DNA of 64,000 bases from Akkermansiaceae bacterium UBA2381 (GCA_002344215.1 DDSV01000028.1:6051-70050), one strand, 5' to 3'. Numbered from the stretch's first letter, positions 50,367 through 59,889 are shown. Numbers and translations are program-made. The notes: generated by a model from the sequence alone, not told the origin.

Positions 50367-51455
50367 ATGCGTCCCGTTATCCTGGCATTTTCAGGCCTTC
50401 TAGCCGTGGTGGTGGTCATCTTTCTTCACTCGAACGAGACCATCGTCGCGGCTCCGACACCCTCTGAAGTTGCCCCGATAACTCCCTCCGGCTGTTCGGT
50501 GATTCTTGTGAGTGTCGACGGGCTCCGACCGGACGCGGTCACGGTTCATGGTCCGGACGAAGTTCCCAATTTTTACCGCCTTCGTCGGGAGGGCGCTTTT
50601 ACGGACAATGCCCGTACCCTGGTGGACCTCACCGTGACGCTTCCGAATCATGTCGGGATGATCACGAGCCGTCAGGTGAACGGAAGCGACGGTCACGGCT
50701 GGACCTGGAACAAGGATCCTCTCGTCGGGGCCAATCTGCACCGGAACAAGGGTGAATATCTCGAGAGTGTTTTTTCCGTCGCTCATGACCACGGGCTGCG
50801 AACGGCACTGTTTGCGAGCAAATCGAAGTTTTCGCTTTTCGATCTGAGTTATGACGAAACGAACGGGATGCCCGATCTGACCGGAGCGGACAACGGGAGG
50901 GATAAGATCGATGTCTTCCATGTTAAACCGATCTCGGAGTCGATGGTCGACGATCTCGAAGACACGATGAAGCGGGACGTTTTCGATTTTCTCATGGTCC
51001 ATATCCGGAATCCGGACACTGCCGGTCACGGGTTTTCCTGGAACACGGATAAGCATTCCATCTACATGGGGGCGGTGAAAAAGGCGGACGAACTGATTGA
51101 GGATCTCTTTGAAAAGATTGAGTCCATTCCCGCCTGGAAAGGGCGCACCTATCTCGTTGTGACCGCCGATCACGGGGGACTGACTGGAGCCAAAGAGCAC
51201 GATCTTTTTCAGGAGCGGGAGAATTTCACGATTCCATTTTATGTGTGGGGTCCGGGCATCCCTCCGGGAGCGGATTTGTATGCGCTCAATACCATGACGC
51301 GCAAGGATCCCGGAACGGTGAATCCTCCTGCCGATTCGCCGGACCTCCCCCCGATCCGAAATGCCGACGCCGGGAACATTTGCCTGAGCCTGCTCGGGCT
51401 GCCCGCCATTCCCGGCTCGACGGTTAATTTAAAGCAGGATCTCAACGTGAAGTAA
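50367..51455 (+). CDS. Alkaline phosphatase/type I phosphodiesterase-superfamily protein, membrane-anchored
   Basis: The protein has 362 residues. An N-terminal hydrophobic helix (VILAFSGLLAVVVVIFL) exports or anchors it. The superfamily metal and nucleophile residues are recognisable: VILVSVDGLRPDAV (first metal Asp), LTVTLPNHVGMI (Thr nucleophile), NPDTAGHGFSW (Asp and His) and VVTADHGG (Asp-His). GAKEHD supplies a further His. Such enzymes hydrolyse phosphodiester or phosphomonoester bonds of nucleotides or lipids in the periplasm. The gene is 102 bases after the PHP gene and 24 bases before the 781-aa gene. Confidence 0.85.
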   Translation: MRPVILAFSGLLAVVVVIFLHSNETIVAAPTPSEVAPITPSGCSVILVSVDGLRPDAVTVHGPDEVPNFYRLRREGAFTDNARTLVDLTVTLPNHVGMITSRQVNGSDGHGWTWNKDPLVGANLHRNKGEYLESVFSVAHDHGLRTALFASKSKFSLFDLSYDETNGMPDLTGADNGRDKIDVFHVKPISESMVDDLEDTMKRDVFDFLMVHIRNPDTAGHGFSWNTDKHSIYMGAVKKADELIEDLFEKIESIPAWKGRTYLVVTADHGGLTGAKEHDLFQERENFTIPFYVWGPGIPPGADLYALNTMTRKDPGTVNPPADSPDLPPIRNADAGNICLSLLGLPAIPGSTVNLKQDLNVK

Positions 51456-51479
51456 CCGCCGAATCCAGTCCAGATTTCC

Positions 51480-53825
51480 ATGTTCAACCCACTTTCCAGA
51501 TCGACTCCGGGCAACACGATGCTGATCGTGGTTCTTGCCGTCGCGACGGGGTGGGCCGATGACGGGCGGGACGTGACCGGGCCTTTGGGGACGATGACGA
51601 GGCCATTCGCGCATTCCCTTGATCTCACGACCTTCAATCCTCCCGAGGGTGAAAAGACAGATCGGGCTCTTGGAGAGATTCTTTCCTTGTTTGATGAATT
51701 TCTCGAGGCGCAGGGGATTTCGCCGGAGGGATCGGTTGAGGATCTTGAAAAGATCCGGGCCTTGTATCGTCGTGACTATTCGTTGGCGGCGGGTCAGGAA
51801 AGTTATTTTGATGACCAGTTCGACGCCTTGAAAGACGAACTTGAGGAGCTCGAAGACGACCTCAAGGATGAGAAAAAAAAGGCGGATCTGGGTGCCTACC
51901 TGGAACTGAAAGCACGTTCGGATGCTCTGAAAGAGAAACGAAATCTACTTCGATCCTATGTTGAAAGCGAGGAGCCGGTGCTTGCCTTACTGGATCGGGC
52001 GGCACATTCGCCGGAAGACTCCCGGCTGAGGCAGGAGGCCTGCCATATCGCCCTCCGCAATCTCTATTCCCTGTTCGCCGACCAGTTTCTCGCGGAACAG
52101 GGCAATGATCCCTCGAAGCGCACCAAGAGCGAAAAACGTCAGGTCATCAAACATTTCGTCCGGCGTGCCGAATTGAACGCGACGCGGCATTACGCGGGAA
52201 ATGCCCGGAATTGTCCTGTGGGTGATCTCGGGGCACCGAAAGAGGCGCTTAATCTGGTCGACCCGGCGAACACGGGAAGGTTTGTCACCGCGGCGGAAAT
52301 GGCCCGGCTTTCCCACGATGAAGTGTCGAAGCTTGAGGTTTCTCCTGATAATCCTTTCTGGCACACCCATGCCAGGATGGAGGCGGGCAGGCCGGACACG
52401 TGGAGTCAGATCGAAAACTGGATCTCGGGGGAAGTGACTGAGGAACTGCTCGACTCGAAGAAGTTCCGCGAAGAGTTCCCGGATTTCCATTACAACCTGT
52501 ATTCGGCGAGAAAAGTGCTCTTCTGGGATGACGTGAAAGACACGGCCACCTCACCGAAGATCGATACGGTTGACGCGTTCGGGCAGGAGTGGAAATTGAA
52601 ATGGGGTGAGGAAACCGCCGTGGAGTCTGTGGGCAACCGGCTCCGCCTTCTCCTCGGGGCAAAGTTCGTCGATCTGACTTATGCCGATGTCGGGGGAAGT
52701 TCACATCTTCTGATTCTTCCCTCCGCCCTGGAGAAGTCGATGAATCCTGACAAGGCGATGCCGGTGACCCGCAGTGAGTTTGTCAGGGTGATGAAAGAGT
52801 CCCGTTATGATTTCAACGTCGAGCCCTTCATTCTCTCTTCCGGGGTGGTCACCGAAGATAATGCTGATTCCATTCTCGCGAGCCTTCCTGAAGAGGCATT
52901 GAAGTCTTATCGGAAAAAACGCATCATTGGCAGGGTGTGGATCCGGTTCCGCGAATCCATGGTCGAGGTGAAGCACGATGTGATCGCAACAGGCGGGCCG
53001 GTCACGACCCATACGACCGTCGCCTCCCATGACAGGGCGACGCGCCAGTCCATGATTGTATCCTTCTGGATGGGGGAGACCGATATCAAGGAGGATAACT
53101 TCCGCTCCCTTTGGATCGAGGGCTTCAATGGGAAAGGAGGTTCGCAGTATCTCGAGTATTTCCATGACCCGGGTTCCTCGATGGGCGGTGCAAAGCGAAC
53201 CGGGGAGGTCAATCGCCTGAACTACGGGTACGGAACGGGCGATTTTCTCTGGCTCGCTCCCGGCGGATTCAGCCTTTATTCCGACGCGTTCAGTCTTTAC
53301 CGCCCCGGCTACTTTGAGCATGTCACTTTTGCGGATCAACTTTCGGGGGCGCGGCATCTTGCCCGGCTCTCCCGGGACGACATTTCCGCGGCGGTCAATC
53401 ACTCCCTGATGCCGGACTTTTATAAGGCGTGCCTCGTCTGGAGGCTGCTCAAACGACGGGATCTGATTGCGGAACTCTACGGTCTCCCTCTGCCCGACGC
53501 GACTGCGGGAGAAGCGCCGGAGTTTGTCATTCCCCTTACCACGAGGGAGGACAGGAGTCGTGCCGCGTCCCGTTATCGGATTCCGCTCAAGGAAATTGAG
53601 GACGATCTGGTTCGAACCGGTCACCTCGCTTCCGGTAATCGAGCCGGAAATACCATGGCTCCTTTTAATGATGTGATTGTCGAGAATGGCACCATCCTCC
53701 CCTATGAGAAAACCGTGATTCCCGGTATTCTGCGTGATTTCCGGCACCCGGCGGGGTTTGTCGAGCGGATGACCCGCTTTAATGACGGGGAACCCTGGCA
53801 GTCACGCCGATTTGGGATGAAATAG
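51480..53825 (+). CDS. Exported 781-aa protein of unknown function
   Basis: The protein has 781 residues; an ATG at 51519 is an alternative start. A hydrophobic N-terminus (MLIVVLAVATGWA) suggests export. A charged coiled coil spans about 115-165 (DALKDELEELEDDLKDEKKK). The central region (about 350-420: FWDDVKDTATSPKIDTVDAF, EWKLKWGEETAVESVGNRLR) followed by GAKFVDLTYADV recalls a family of uncharacterised proteins with a possible kinase-like K-x-G-x-E motif and a Glu-x3-R-L segment; this is only a resemblance. The rest has no motif I recognise. It ends three bases before the PycTM-like gene, so the two are almost certainly co-translated. Confidence 0.6.
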   Translation: MFNPLSRSTPGNTMLIVVLAVATGWADDGRDVTGPLGTMTRPFAHSLDLTTFNPPEGEKTDRALGEILSLFDEFLEAQGISPEGSVEDLEKIRALYRRDYSLAAGQESYFDDQFDALKDELEELEDDLKDEKKKADLGAYLELKARSDALKEKRNLLRSYVESEEPVLALLDRAAHSPEDSRLRQEACHIALRNLYSLFADQFLAEQGNDPSKRTKSEKRQVIKHFVRRAELNATRHYAGNARNCPVGDLGAPKEALNLVDPANTGRFVTAAEMARLSHDEVSKLEVSPDNPFWHTHARMEAGRPDTWSQIENWISGEVTEELLDSKKFREEFPDFHYNLYSARKVLFWDDVKDTATSPKIDTVDAFGQEWKLKWGEETAVESVGNRLRLLLGAKFVDLTYADVGGSSHLLILPSALEKSMNPDKAMPVTRSEFVRVMKESRYDFNVEPFILSSGVVTEDNADSILASLPEEALKSYRKKRIIGRVWIRFRESMVEVKHDVIATGGPVTTHTTVASHDRATRQSMIVSFWMGETDIKEDNFRSLWIEGFNGKGGSQYLEYFHDPGSSMGGAKRTGEVNRLNYGYGTGDFLWLAPGGFSLYSDAFSLYRPGYFEHVTFADQLSGARHLARLSRDDISAAVNHSLMPDFYKACLVWRLLKRRDLIAELYGLPLPDATAGEAPEFVIPLTTREDRSRAASRYRIPLKEIEDDLVRTGHLASGNRAGNTMAPFNDVIVENGTILPYEKTVIPGILRDFRHPAGFVERMTRFNDGEPWQSRRFGMK

Positions 53826-53828
53826 ACA

Positions 53829-54473
53829 ATGGACGAGAATATAACAGAACCAGGCGAGCATCCTCTCTCTGATCAGACTCCTGATCAACTTCCTGAAAAG
53901 AAGAAGGAGAAAAAGAAAAAGGATAAGAAATCCAAAGCGAGCCGGGGAGTGGAGACGCTTTTTCGGAATATCTACCGCGTCCATGTGGAGGTCAGCGCGA
54001 TGGCGGACAACAAGGCCAACTTTCTGATCTCGGTGAACAGCATCATTCTTGTCCTCGCGGCTGCGCATGCGAAGGAGGTGGTTACGGACCGGCTCCTGCT
54101 GATTCCGGCCGCTATTGTCATCTTCTCGTGTATTGGCTCGATGGTTTTCGCCGTTCTCGTGGCCAGACCCAGGGTGACAGGAGACATGCCCGCCGAGAAG
54201 ATTGAGAAGACCGCGCCGAATCTTCTCTTCTTCGGGGTGTTCACGCAGATCACGCAGGAATCCTATGTCGAGTCGCTGATCGGTTTGACCAAAGACAAGG
54301 AGGCTGTCTATCCCGCCATGGCGGGGGACATTTATTGCATGGGGAAGGTGCTGAAAAGAAAATTCCAGCGCCTCCAGACCGCCTACGGCTTCCTTCTCTA
54401 TGGAATGCCGGGCGGGATTTTCCTCTTTCTCGTCATGCAGACGATCCTGAGGATTTTTGACATGGAGGGTTGA
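53829..54473 (+). CDS. PycTM-like membrane protein (DUF5706/Pycsar effector family)
   Basis: The protein has 214 residues. A Lys/Glu-rich disordered N-terminus (1-39) precedes the PycTM pattern: VETLFRNIYRVHVEVSAMAD, NKANFLISVNSIIL, a transmembrane pair (about 66-79 and 88-112), then ARPRVTG, NLLFFGVFTQITQESYVESL, GDIYCMGKVLKRKFQRLQ and a C-terminal hydrophobic helix. This order matches DUF5706/Pycsar effector proteins (Pfam PF18967, from memory), which bind cyclic pyrimidine nucleotides and damage the membrane. No PycC-like cyclase is adjacent; the class III cyclase at 42474 is 9.4 kb away and of a different kind. It follows the 781-aa gene by three bases. Confidence 0.8.
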   Translation: MDENITEPGEHPLSDQTPDQLPEKKKEKKKKDKKSKASRGVETLFRNIYRVHVEVSAMADNKANFLISVNSIILVLAAAHAKEVVTDRLLLIPAAIVIFSCIGSMVFAVLVARPRVTGDMPAEKIEKTAPNLLFFGVFTQITQESYVESLIGLTKDKEAVYPAMAGDIYCMGKVLKRKFQRLQTAYGFLLYGMPGGIFLFLVMQTILRIFDMEG

Positions 54474-54502
54474 TTCGCGCGGGCCTGCCGGCCGCCGGTT
54501 GA

Positions 54503-55867
54503 TTAGACCTTGGCGGCAACTCCGCCAATCCCTTCGATCTGGGTCACCCCGGGGATCGCGACAGGATTGGGCTTGTAGGACTGGTTCCACTGAAGCGATT
54601 CTTCGGCCGGGAACAGATCCTCGTTTGCCGCCATCGCCTCTTCCCAGGTCACTTCCTTGCCGGTATGGCAGGACATACGCCCCATGATCGCCATCATCGT
54701 CGAGTGCATCATGCGTTGCCCGTCGTTGATGTGCTGACCGGTCCGGATGGACTTGAAGAGTTCGTCGTGCTCCACCTGATACATGTTCGGCTCGCCGTTG
54801 CGGGGAGCGCGATAGAGCCAGATCTTTTTGCCGCTGTTATCCTCGATATAGGGATTTCCGCCCCGACCGATCACGAGGGTGCCTTTGGTCCCGCGGATAT
54901 AGTCGGCATTCTCGTTGAAGCAGCCCGGGGCTTTGCGCGAGGCGAGGTGACACCAGACGTTATTCGGGTATTCGAAGGCGAGGTGGTAGTGGTCAAAGAT
55001 ATTCCCTCCGGCCTGGGGAGCACCCAGACCTCCGGTGGCGCGGCAACGAATGGGGCTGGCATCACCCATGATCCATCCGATTTTGTCGACGCTGTGCACC
55101 GCCTGCTCGACGAGACCTCCGCCTCCGAGCCAGGTGTAGTTGTACCAGTTACGGATCTGCCACTCGATGTCGCTGACTCCGTCAATGCGAAGGCTGGGAT
55201 CGAGATGCGGTTTGGAATGGTTCGAGTAGTAAGTGGCGTAGACCGAAACGATGTCCCCGATCAGACCTTCCTCCATGACCTTTTTGAAGGCCTCGCGGCG
55301 GCTTACTGAGTAGCGCCAGCAGAAGCCGGCGACGATGGAGATCGGCTTTCCTTCGGCCATCTTCAGCGATTCGTAGCCGTGACGAACCCCGGCCGCGTCA
55401 ACCGCCATGGGTTTTTCGGCAAAAATGTGTTTTCCGGCCTCGATCGCGGCGCGGAGATGGAGCGGCCGGAATCCCGGGGTGGTGGTCAGGAGCACGACAT
55501 CGACATCGGAGTCGAGGACGCGCTTGTAGGCGTCGAGACCGACAAACTGACGTTCAGCGGGGACGTCCACCTTGCCTTCGAGTTTTTTGTCCTTTTTCAG
55601 GGAATCGAGTGCCCCGTCGATCTTTTCCTGAAACACATCACCGACCGCATGCAGGACAAGGTTATCGTCGGCCGAGAGAGCTTGCTGGGCTGCGCCCGTC
55701 CCGCGACCGCCCGTTCCGATAAATCCAATCTTGAGTTTCTTGGAGGGGTCAACTCCTTCTCCTCTTGCCGCCCCGGCGAAGGCTCCCACGGCAGCCGTGG
55801 CTCCGGCCGCGGTCCGGATGAAATTGCGGCGGTCAAACTCGGAGGGGGACTTCTTTTTCGGGCTCAT
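54503..55867 (-). CDS. Tat-exported Gfo/Idh/MocA-family oxidoreductase
   Basis: The protein has 454 residues with a twin-arginine signal (DRRNFIRTAAGATAAVGAFAG). The Rossmann motif is IGFIGTGGRGTGAAQQAL, the EKP signature IFAEKPMAVD, and the substrate domain contains GGGLVEQAVHSVDKIGWIMGD. Long, Tat-exported versions of this family are common in Planctomycetes and Verrucomicrobia and are often linked to glycan metabolism. The cofactor is probably bound tightly, since NAD(P) is scarce in the periplasm. It is convergent with the PycTM-like gene. Confidence 0.9.
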   Translation of the reverse strand: MSPKKKSPSEFDRRNFIRTAAGATAAVGAFAGAARGEGVDPSKKLKIGFIGTGGRGTGAAQQALSADDNLVLHAVGDVFQEKIDGALDSLKKDKKLEGKVDVPAERQFVGLDAYKRVLDSDVDVVLLTTTPGFRPLHLRAAIEAGKHIFAEKPMAVDAAGVRHGYESLKMAEGKPISIVAGFCWRYSVSRREAFKKVMEEGLIGDIVSVYATYYSNHSKPHLDPSLRIDGVSDIEWQIRNWYNYTWLGGGGLVEQAVHSVDKIGWIMGDASPIRCRATGGLGAPQAGGNIFDHYHLAFEYPNNVWCHLASRKAPGCFNENADYIRGTKGTLVIGRGGNPYIEDNSGKKIWLYRAPRNGEPNMYQVEHDELFKSIRTGQHINDGQRMMHSTMMAIMGRMSCHTGKEVTWEEAMAANEDLFPAEESLQWNQSYKPNPVAIPGVTQIEGIGGVAAKV

Positions 55868-56010
55868 AGAGGAATAGTTTAAGAATTCAGGAGAGCAGAA
55901 ACCTCATTTCCTGACAAGGATATTGCAATGACGTAATCAGGCTGAACGGGAACGAATTCGATGGAGACAAAGGCCCCCGCCGCTCCTAACTTCGACGGAC
56001 TGTGGTAACC

Positions 56011-57183
56011 ATGAGACCCCAAGCCATCCTGTCCTTGACGCGATTTTTGCAGTTCAGTCTGATTCTGTCGTGGCTCCTCCACGCTTCGCCGGTCGAGGCA
56101 CACCGGGTCAGCTCGGTTTCCCTGATTTCCTATCTGGATACAAAGCAGGGAACTTATGTCCTAGACGCCGCGATGGAGGTGGTGCCGAGCGAAGAGCAGG
56201 CGCTCAATGATCAGATCTCGCCTGAGGATGCGGCCCGGCAGTTTGCGGAGGAATACCTGGTCGTCATGTTCGACCGAAAGGACCAGAAGCCGGCGATGGA
56301 TATTCGGATCGAGGATGCCAGCGACAGCGATACGCCTCAGGAACTCCGCAGGCAGCAGGTCTTGACAAAGATGTCGGGAAAAATTCCCGCCGGAGCGGCG
56401 GAATTCCTCCTTTACCTCGACCCGAGCTGCCCGATGGCGGTGGTGATGGTGGTGGTGAAGGACAATCAGCCAAGCCGTCGCATGCAGGTGGTCCTCGCGG
56501 GGGAATACAGCCGGCCCATCAGTGTTGCCCCGGTTGAGGAGGGGGATCCCTTTTCCGCCGAAGGCGCGGTCTCACCGTCCCAAACTGAGCCCGTTAAAGC
56601 GGACGCGGCGACCGAAACGACGCCTGCTGCAAAAGCCGGACCCGGAGCGATTCATTCCGGTTGGAGGGCCTTTCTTCGTGAGGGGTTGATGCCCGGTTTT
56701 CTGTTGGTGGGAGTGCTTCTGCTGACTCTCGAAAAGCGAAGTGTTCTCCTGCAGGTAGCGACACTGCTTTTGGCAATCAGTGTTACGGTGACCGTGGTCG
56801 CCTCGCGGCACATTTCCCTGCCGGACTGGAGTCCAATCGCCTTCAAGGTATTATTCGTGGGAATCGTCGCTGAGTCCCTCTTTCATGACCGGATCCGCTG
56901 GTGGCGGCTTCCGCTTGTGGCGATCGCCGGAGTCATTGCCGGTTTTGAGATCGCCTGGACAGCCTCTTTCCGGGGGCTTTTTGGTTCTCCCGGTTTTGGA
57001 ACGGGAGAGGTGATCCGGTTTCTTCTGGGGGTGGAATTGGCTTTTGTTCTTGTCGGGCTCCTCGCGGCCCTGCTCCTGAAAGCATTGAGTCGTTTCGAGT
57101 GCTACCGCCGGGCGGTGGTTCATCCGCTCGCAGTGCTCCTCATCAGTTATGGCGTCTACGGGGTGGTAGAGCTGTATTTATAG
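56011..57183 (+). CDS. HupE/UreJ-like membrane protein
   Basis: The protein has 390 residues from the ATG at 56011; a GTG three codons upstream is an alternative. A signal peptide (ILSLTRFLQFSLILSWLLHAS) is followed by PVEAHRVSSVSLISYL, the conserved histidine-containing start seen in HupE-like proteins, then a periplasmic domain to about 215. The C-terminal 170 residues hold five to six helices; the region after IHSGWRAFLREGLMPGFLLV matches the G-x-x-H/E arrangement of HupE_UreJ_2 proteins with only partial conservation. Nickel or other metal transport is typical of the family but cannot be confirmed here. Confidence 0.65.
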   Translation: MRPQAILSLTRFLQFSLILSWLLHASPVEAHRVSSVSLISYLDTKQGTYVLDAAMEVVPSEEQALNDQISPEDAARQFAEEYLVVMFDRKDQKPAMDIRIEDASDSDTPQELRRQQVLTKMSGKIPAGAAEFLLYLDPSCPMAVVMVVVKDNQPSRRMQVVLAGEYSRPISVAPVEEGDPFSAEGAVSPSQTEPVKADAATETTPAAKAGPGAIHSGWRAFLREGLMPGFLLVGVLLLTLEKRSVLLQVATLLLAISVTVTVVASRHISLPDWSPIAFKVLFVGIVAESLFHDRIRWWRLPLVAIAGVIAGFEIAWTASFRGLFGSPGFGTGEVIRFLLGVELAFVLVGLLAALLLKALSRFECYRRAVVHPLAVLLISYGVYGVVELYL

Positions 57184-57263
57184 AACTTCCGGTTCGACAA
57201 AACCTGGTTTTGGCCCCTGACTGAGCGCACTTGAAGAGAGCAGATAACATTGACCGGAAGAGA

Positions 57264-58742
57264 ATGGAACGCGGCTTTTGCGTCTTCTGCTCTCTCCTCT
57301 TGATCTGCCTGCTCCCGGGCTGCTCGTTTTGGGAGCCAAAGAAGTCGGATCCCGGTGCCATCGTGGGGGAATTGCCCGGACGATGGACTCAGGGGGGCTC
57401 ACGAATTCCCGGTGTCGCCGTGACCGGCTGGCTCTCTGATTTCGGGTCGCCGGAACTTCGCCGAATGGTCGAGGAGGCGGTCGGAAACAACTACAGCCTC
57501 GCCTCGGCCCGTTCTCGGATTGAGCAGGTCAGGGAGCGTGCTGCCCTCGCCGGTGCAGATCGTCTTCCCACTCTCGATTCGGGTGTCCAGACCGGCCGGT
57601 CGGAGAATCTGCGCGGGGCGGCTTTTCAAAAGGTGCGGGCCAGCAATTTCACCTTTTCTCTCGACCTCGCCTGGGAGATCGATCTTTGGGGGCGGGTAAA
57701 AGACCTCAAGGATGCGGAGTTGGACCGTCTCTCGGCGGAAACCAATCTCTACGAAGCCTCCCGGCTCTCGCTCGCGGGAAATGTGGTGAAAACCGCCTTT
57801 GATATCATCGAGGCGAGAGAGCAGATCAATCTCTCCCGGAGGACACTTTCCAGTCTGAGAACAAATCTGAAAATTCTCGACTCAAAACTCGAAGCGGGCG
57901 ATGTGGCAGACCGGGCGGCACTGGAGATCAGTCTGAGCCGGGCCGACATTGCCCGGGCGGAATCAAGCGTGCTGGTGTCGCAGCGGCAGCTCGATGCCTC
58001 CCGCCGGGTGCTGGAGACGCTCCTGGGGCGCTATCCGGCCGGAGAGCTTGACCCGCTTTCAAGTCTGCCCCGAATCTCGCGGCAGGTCCCGGCCGGCCTT
58101 CCAAGCGAACTGCTTCTGCGCCGGCCCGACCTCCTCGCTGCCGAGGCTCGGGTTGACGGGGCCTTGAAGGATCTCTCCGCCAGCCGCAAAGCGCTGCTTC
58201 CCGCACTCAGCATCACCGGTTCGGTCGGGACAACTTCAACGGTCGAGTTTCAGGACATTTTCGACATTCGGAATATGATTTGGAGCATCGGGCAGAACCT
58301 GACCCGTCCGCTCTATCAGGGAGGGCGCTTGAGATCAAACATCCGACTCGACGAATACGAGCGGGATGAATTGATCGCCACCTATGCCGAGTCCGCCCTG
58401 ACCGCCTTTCGTGAAGTGGAAACCGCACTCTCGGCGGAGAGGTATCTCAAAGCCCAGGTGGTCGCGCTCTCGACGGCGGTGACCGAGTCCCGCCGCGCCG
58501 AAGAACTAAGCCTCAGCGATTATGAACAGGGTCTGGTCGAGATTATTACCCTGTTGGAAAGTCAGCGCCGGGCCTTCGAGGCGGAAAGCGCTCTGCTCGG
58601 GGTGAAACTCGAACTGCTGAAGAACCGGGTCGACCTCTATCTCGCTCTCGGGGGAGATTTTGATCACCTGATGGTGGACAAGGAGCCAATCGGGGAAGCC
58701 CCGCCCGGGCCTCCGGTCACTTCACCGCCGCCGGAAGGGTGA
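57264..58742 (+). CDS. TolC/OprM-type efflux outer-membrane lipoprotein
   Basis: The protein has 492 residues from the ATG at 57264, preceded by GGAAGAG. A lipobox (LLICLLPGC) makes it a lipoprotein. Two OEP repeats are visible, with the family segments GWLSDFGSPELRRMVEEAVGNN, LDLAWEIDLWGRVKDLKDAE and LTRPLYQGGRLRSNI. It should form the outer-membrane duct of a tripartite RND-type or similar efflux pump. The inner-membrane and adaptor genes are not adjacent. Its 3' end overlaps a convergent lipoprotein gene by 26 bases. Confidence 0.9.
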   Translation: MERGFCVFCSLLLICLLPGCSFWEPKKSDPGAIVGELPGRWTQGGSRIPGVAVTGWLSDFGSPELRRMVEEAVGNNYSLASARSRIEQVRERAALAGADRLPTLDSGVQTGRSENLRGAAFQKVRASNFTFSLDLAWEIDLWGRVKDLKDAELDRLSAETNLYEASRLSLAGNVVKTAFDIIEAREQINLSRRTLSSLRTNLKILDSKLEAGDVADRAALEISLSRADIARAESSVLVSQRQLDASRRVLETLLGRYPAGELDPLSSLPRISRQVPAGLPSELLLRRPDLLAAEARVDGALKDLSASRKALLPALSITGSVGTTSTVEFQDIFDIRNMIWSIGQNLTRPLYQGGRLRSNIRLDEYERDELIATYAESALTAFREVETALSAERYLKAQVVALSTAVTESRRAEELSLSDYEQGLVEIITLLESQRRAFEAESALLGVKLELLKNRVDLYLALGGDFDHLMVDKEPIGEAPPGPPVTSPPPEG

Positions 58743-59820
58743 CGTCCTCAATGCGGAGCTGGCAGCGGAGGAATTTCACGTTCTCGATGGGGCCGGGGAT
58801 GAGAATGGTAGACTTGCTCCAGCGGAAGTTCGAAATTTCGGACGAAATCATTGATTCAAAGGGTTGCAGGGATTCGCTCCAGACCTGCATGCGCTCGCCG
58901 TATTCCTCTTCCGTGGCGCTGTCTGCGCGGAGCGGGATGGCTGCTCCGTAGTCTCCGATCAACCGGCACTGATTGAGAGTGAATCCGTAGGGATTTCCGA
59001 TCTCAAGCTGCAGCTTGGTGCCCAGATCGGTCTTCTCGGCGTTTTTGATCGCAATAAGGAAGGCCCCGTAGTCGGTCTTGAGCACCGAGGCGGATTTGGC
59101 ATCCACCTGGATGTGGGAAAAGCGGTTGGTGGTGCCGTTGTCACTTCCTGACTGGCGGTTGAGCTGGGCGTTCTCCACGATCATGGAAAAACGGATCATT
59201 TCGAGTTGGTCCCGGTCATCCGCCGCGATCTCAATGTCAAAAGGGGTCCATGAAAAAGGCTCGAGCACTTTGGCAACCCGGGCTTCAAAGGGTTTCAGGG
59301 TCTTCTGCCAGGCCTGTATCTTCTCGTTCCGGAGATTGTAGTCTTCGTCGTCGGCGAGTTCAGGTGTGCCGCCGCCATGATCTCCCCGGAGGGTAAACTG
59401 CTGAACGGCAATGGCCTGCGGGTTGCCGATGTTGAGGTGCACGGTGTAGCCGCCTGTCGCCACATTGAGGTCCAGTCCCTCCATCCGAACGAGAAAAGTC
59501 CCGTGGTCCGTGAGGAGGGGAGCATGGCCCTGCAGGTTCGTCCGCAGATAGACCATTTCGTTATCCCGCGACTTCATCTCAAGCACCTCGCTGAAAGAGT
59601 CTTCGAGAACCCCGATGCGCTCATCAAGTGACTTGCCATCGCCGGAAACTCCGACCTTGGTTTCGGCGGCGATCACCCGGTTCTTTAATTCCTCAACCGT
59701 GTCACGCGTGTCCGAACGGATCGCGCGCAGCTCTGCCTCGAGGCGGTCGACTCGCGGTTGGAGGTCTTCGTTACACCCGGACAGGATGGTGCCAAGAAGC
59801 AGAGGAAGGAAAACACGCAT
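58717..59820 (-). CDS. Lipoprotein with two DUF3251-like repeats
   Basis: The protein has 367 residues from the ATG at 59820, which places the lipobox (LLLGTILSGC) within a normal signal; an ATG seven codons upstream is possible. A coiled coil (about 20-75, RVDRLEAELRAIRSDTRDTVEELK) follows the Cys. Two similar halves come next: LVRMEGLDLNVATGGYTVHLNIGNPQA and FLIAIKNAEKTDLGTKLQLEIGNPYGF, each followed by an FTLRGDHGG/CRLIGDYGA segment and a Trp-x-x-(T/S)LxPFE element. This is the DUF3251 pattern, duplicated. The function is unknown. Confidence 0.75.
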   Translation of the reverse strand: MRVFLPLLLGTILSGCNEDLQPRVDRLEAELRAIRSDTRDTVEELKNRVIAAETKVGVSGDGKSLDERIGVLEDSFSEVLEMKSRDNEMVYLRTNLQGHAPLLTDHGTFLVRMEGLDLNVATGGYTVHLNIGNPQAIAVQQFTLRGDHGGGTPELADDEDYNLRNEKIQAWQKTLKPFEARVAKVLEPFSWTPFDIEIAADDRDQLEMIRFSMIVENAQLNRQSGSDNGTTNRFSHIQVDAKSASVLKTDYGAFLIAIKNAEKTDLGTKLQLEIGNPYGFTLNQCRLIGDYGAAIPLRADSATEEEYGERMQVWSESLQPFESMISSEISNFRWSKSTILIPGPIENVKFLRCQLRIEDVTLPAAVK

Positions 59821-59889
59821 CGATCTCGGGGAACCTCTCATTTGGGACTATCTAAAGCGCTCTCTGTCCTGCCTTCAACCGGGTAAATC

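Noticed and set aside
42474..54473. A Pycsar operon made of the class III cyclase and the PycTM-like gene
   Set aside because: The cyclase is a membrane HAMP-linked enzyme on the other strand, 9.4 kb away, with ATP-type residues. It does not look like a PycC cyclase.
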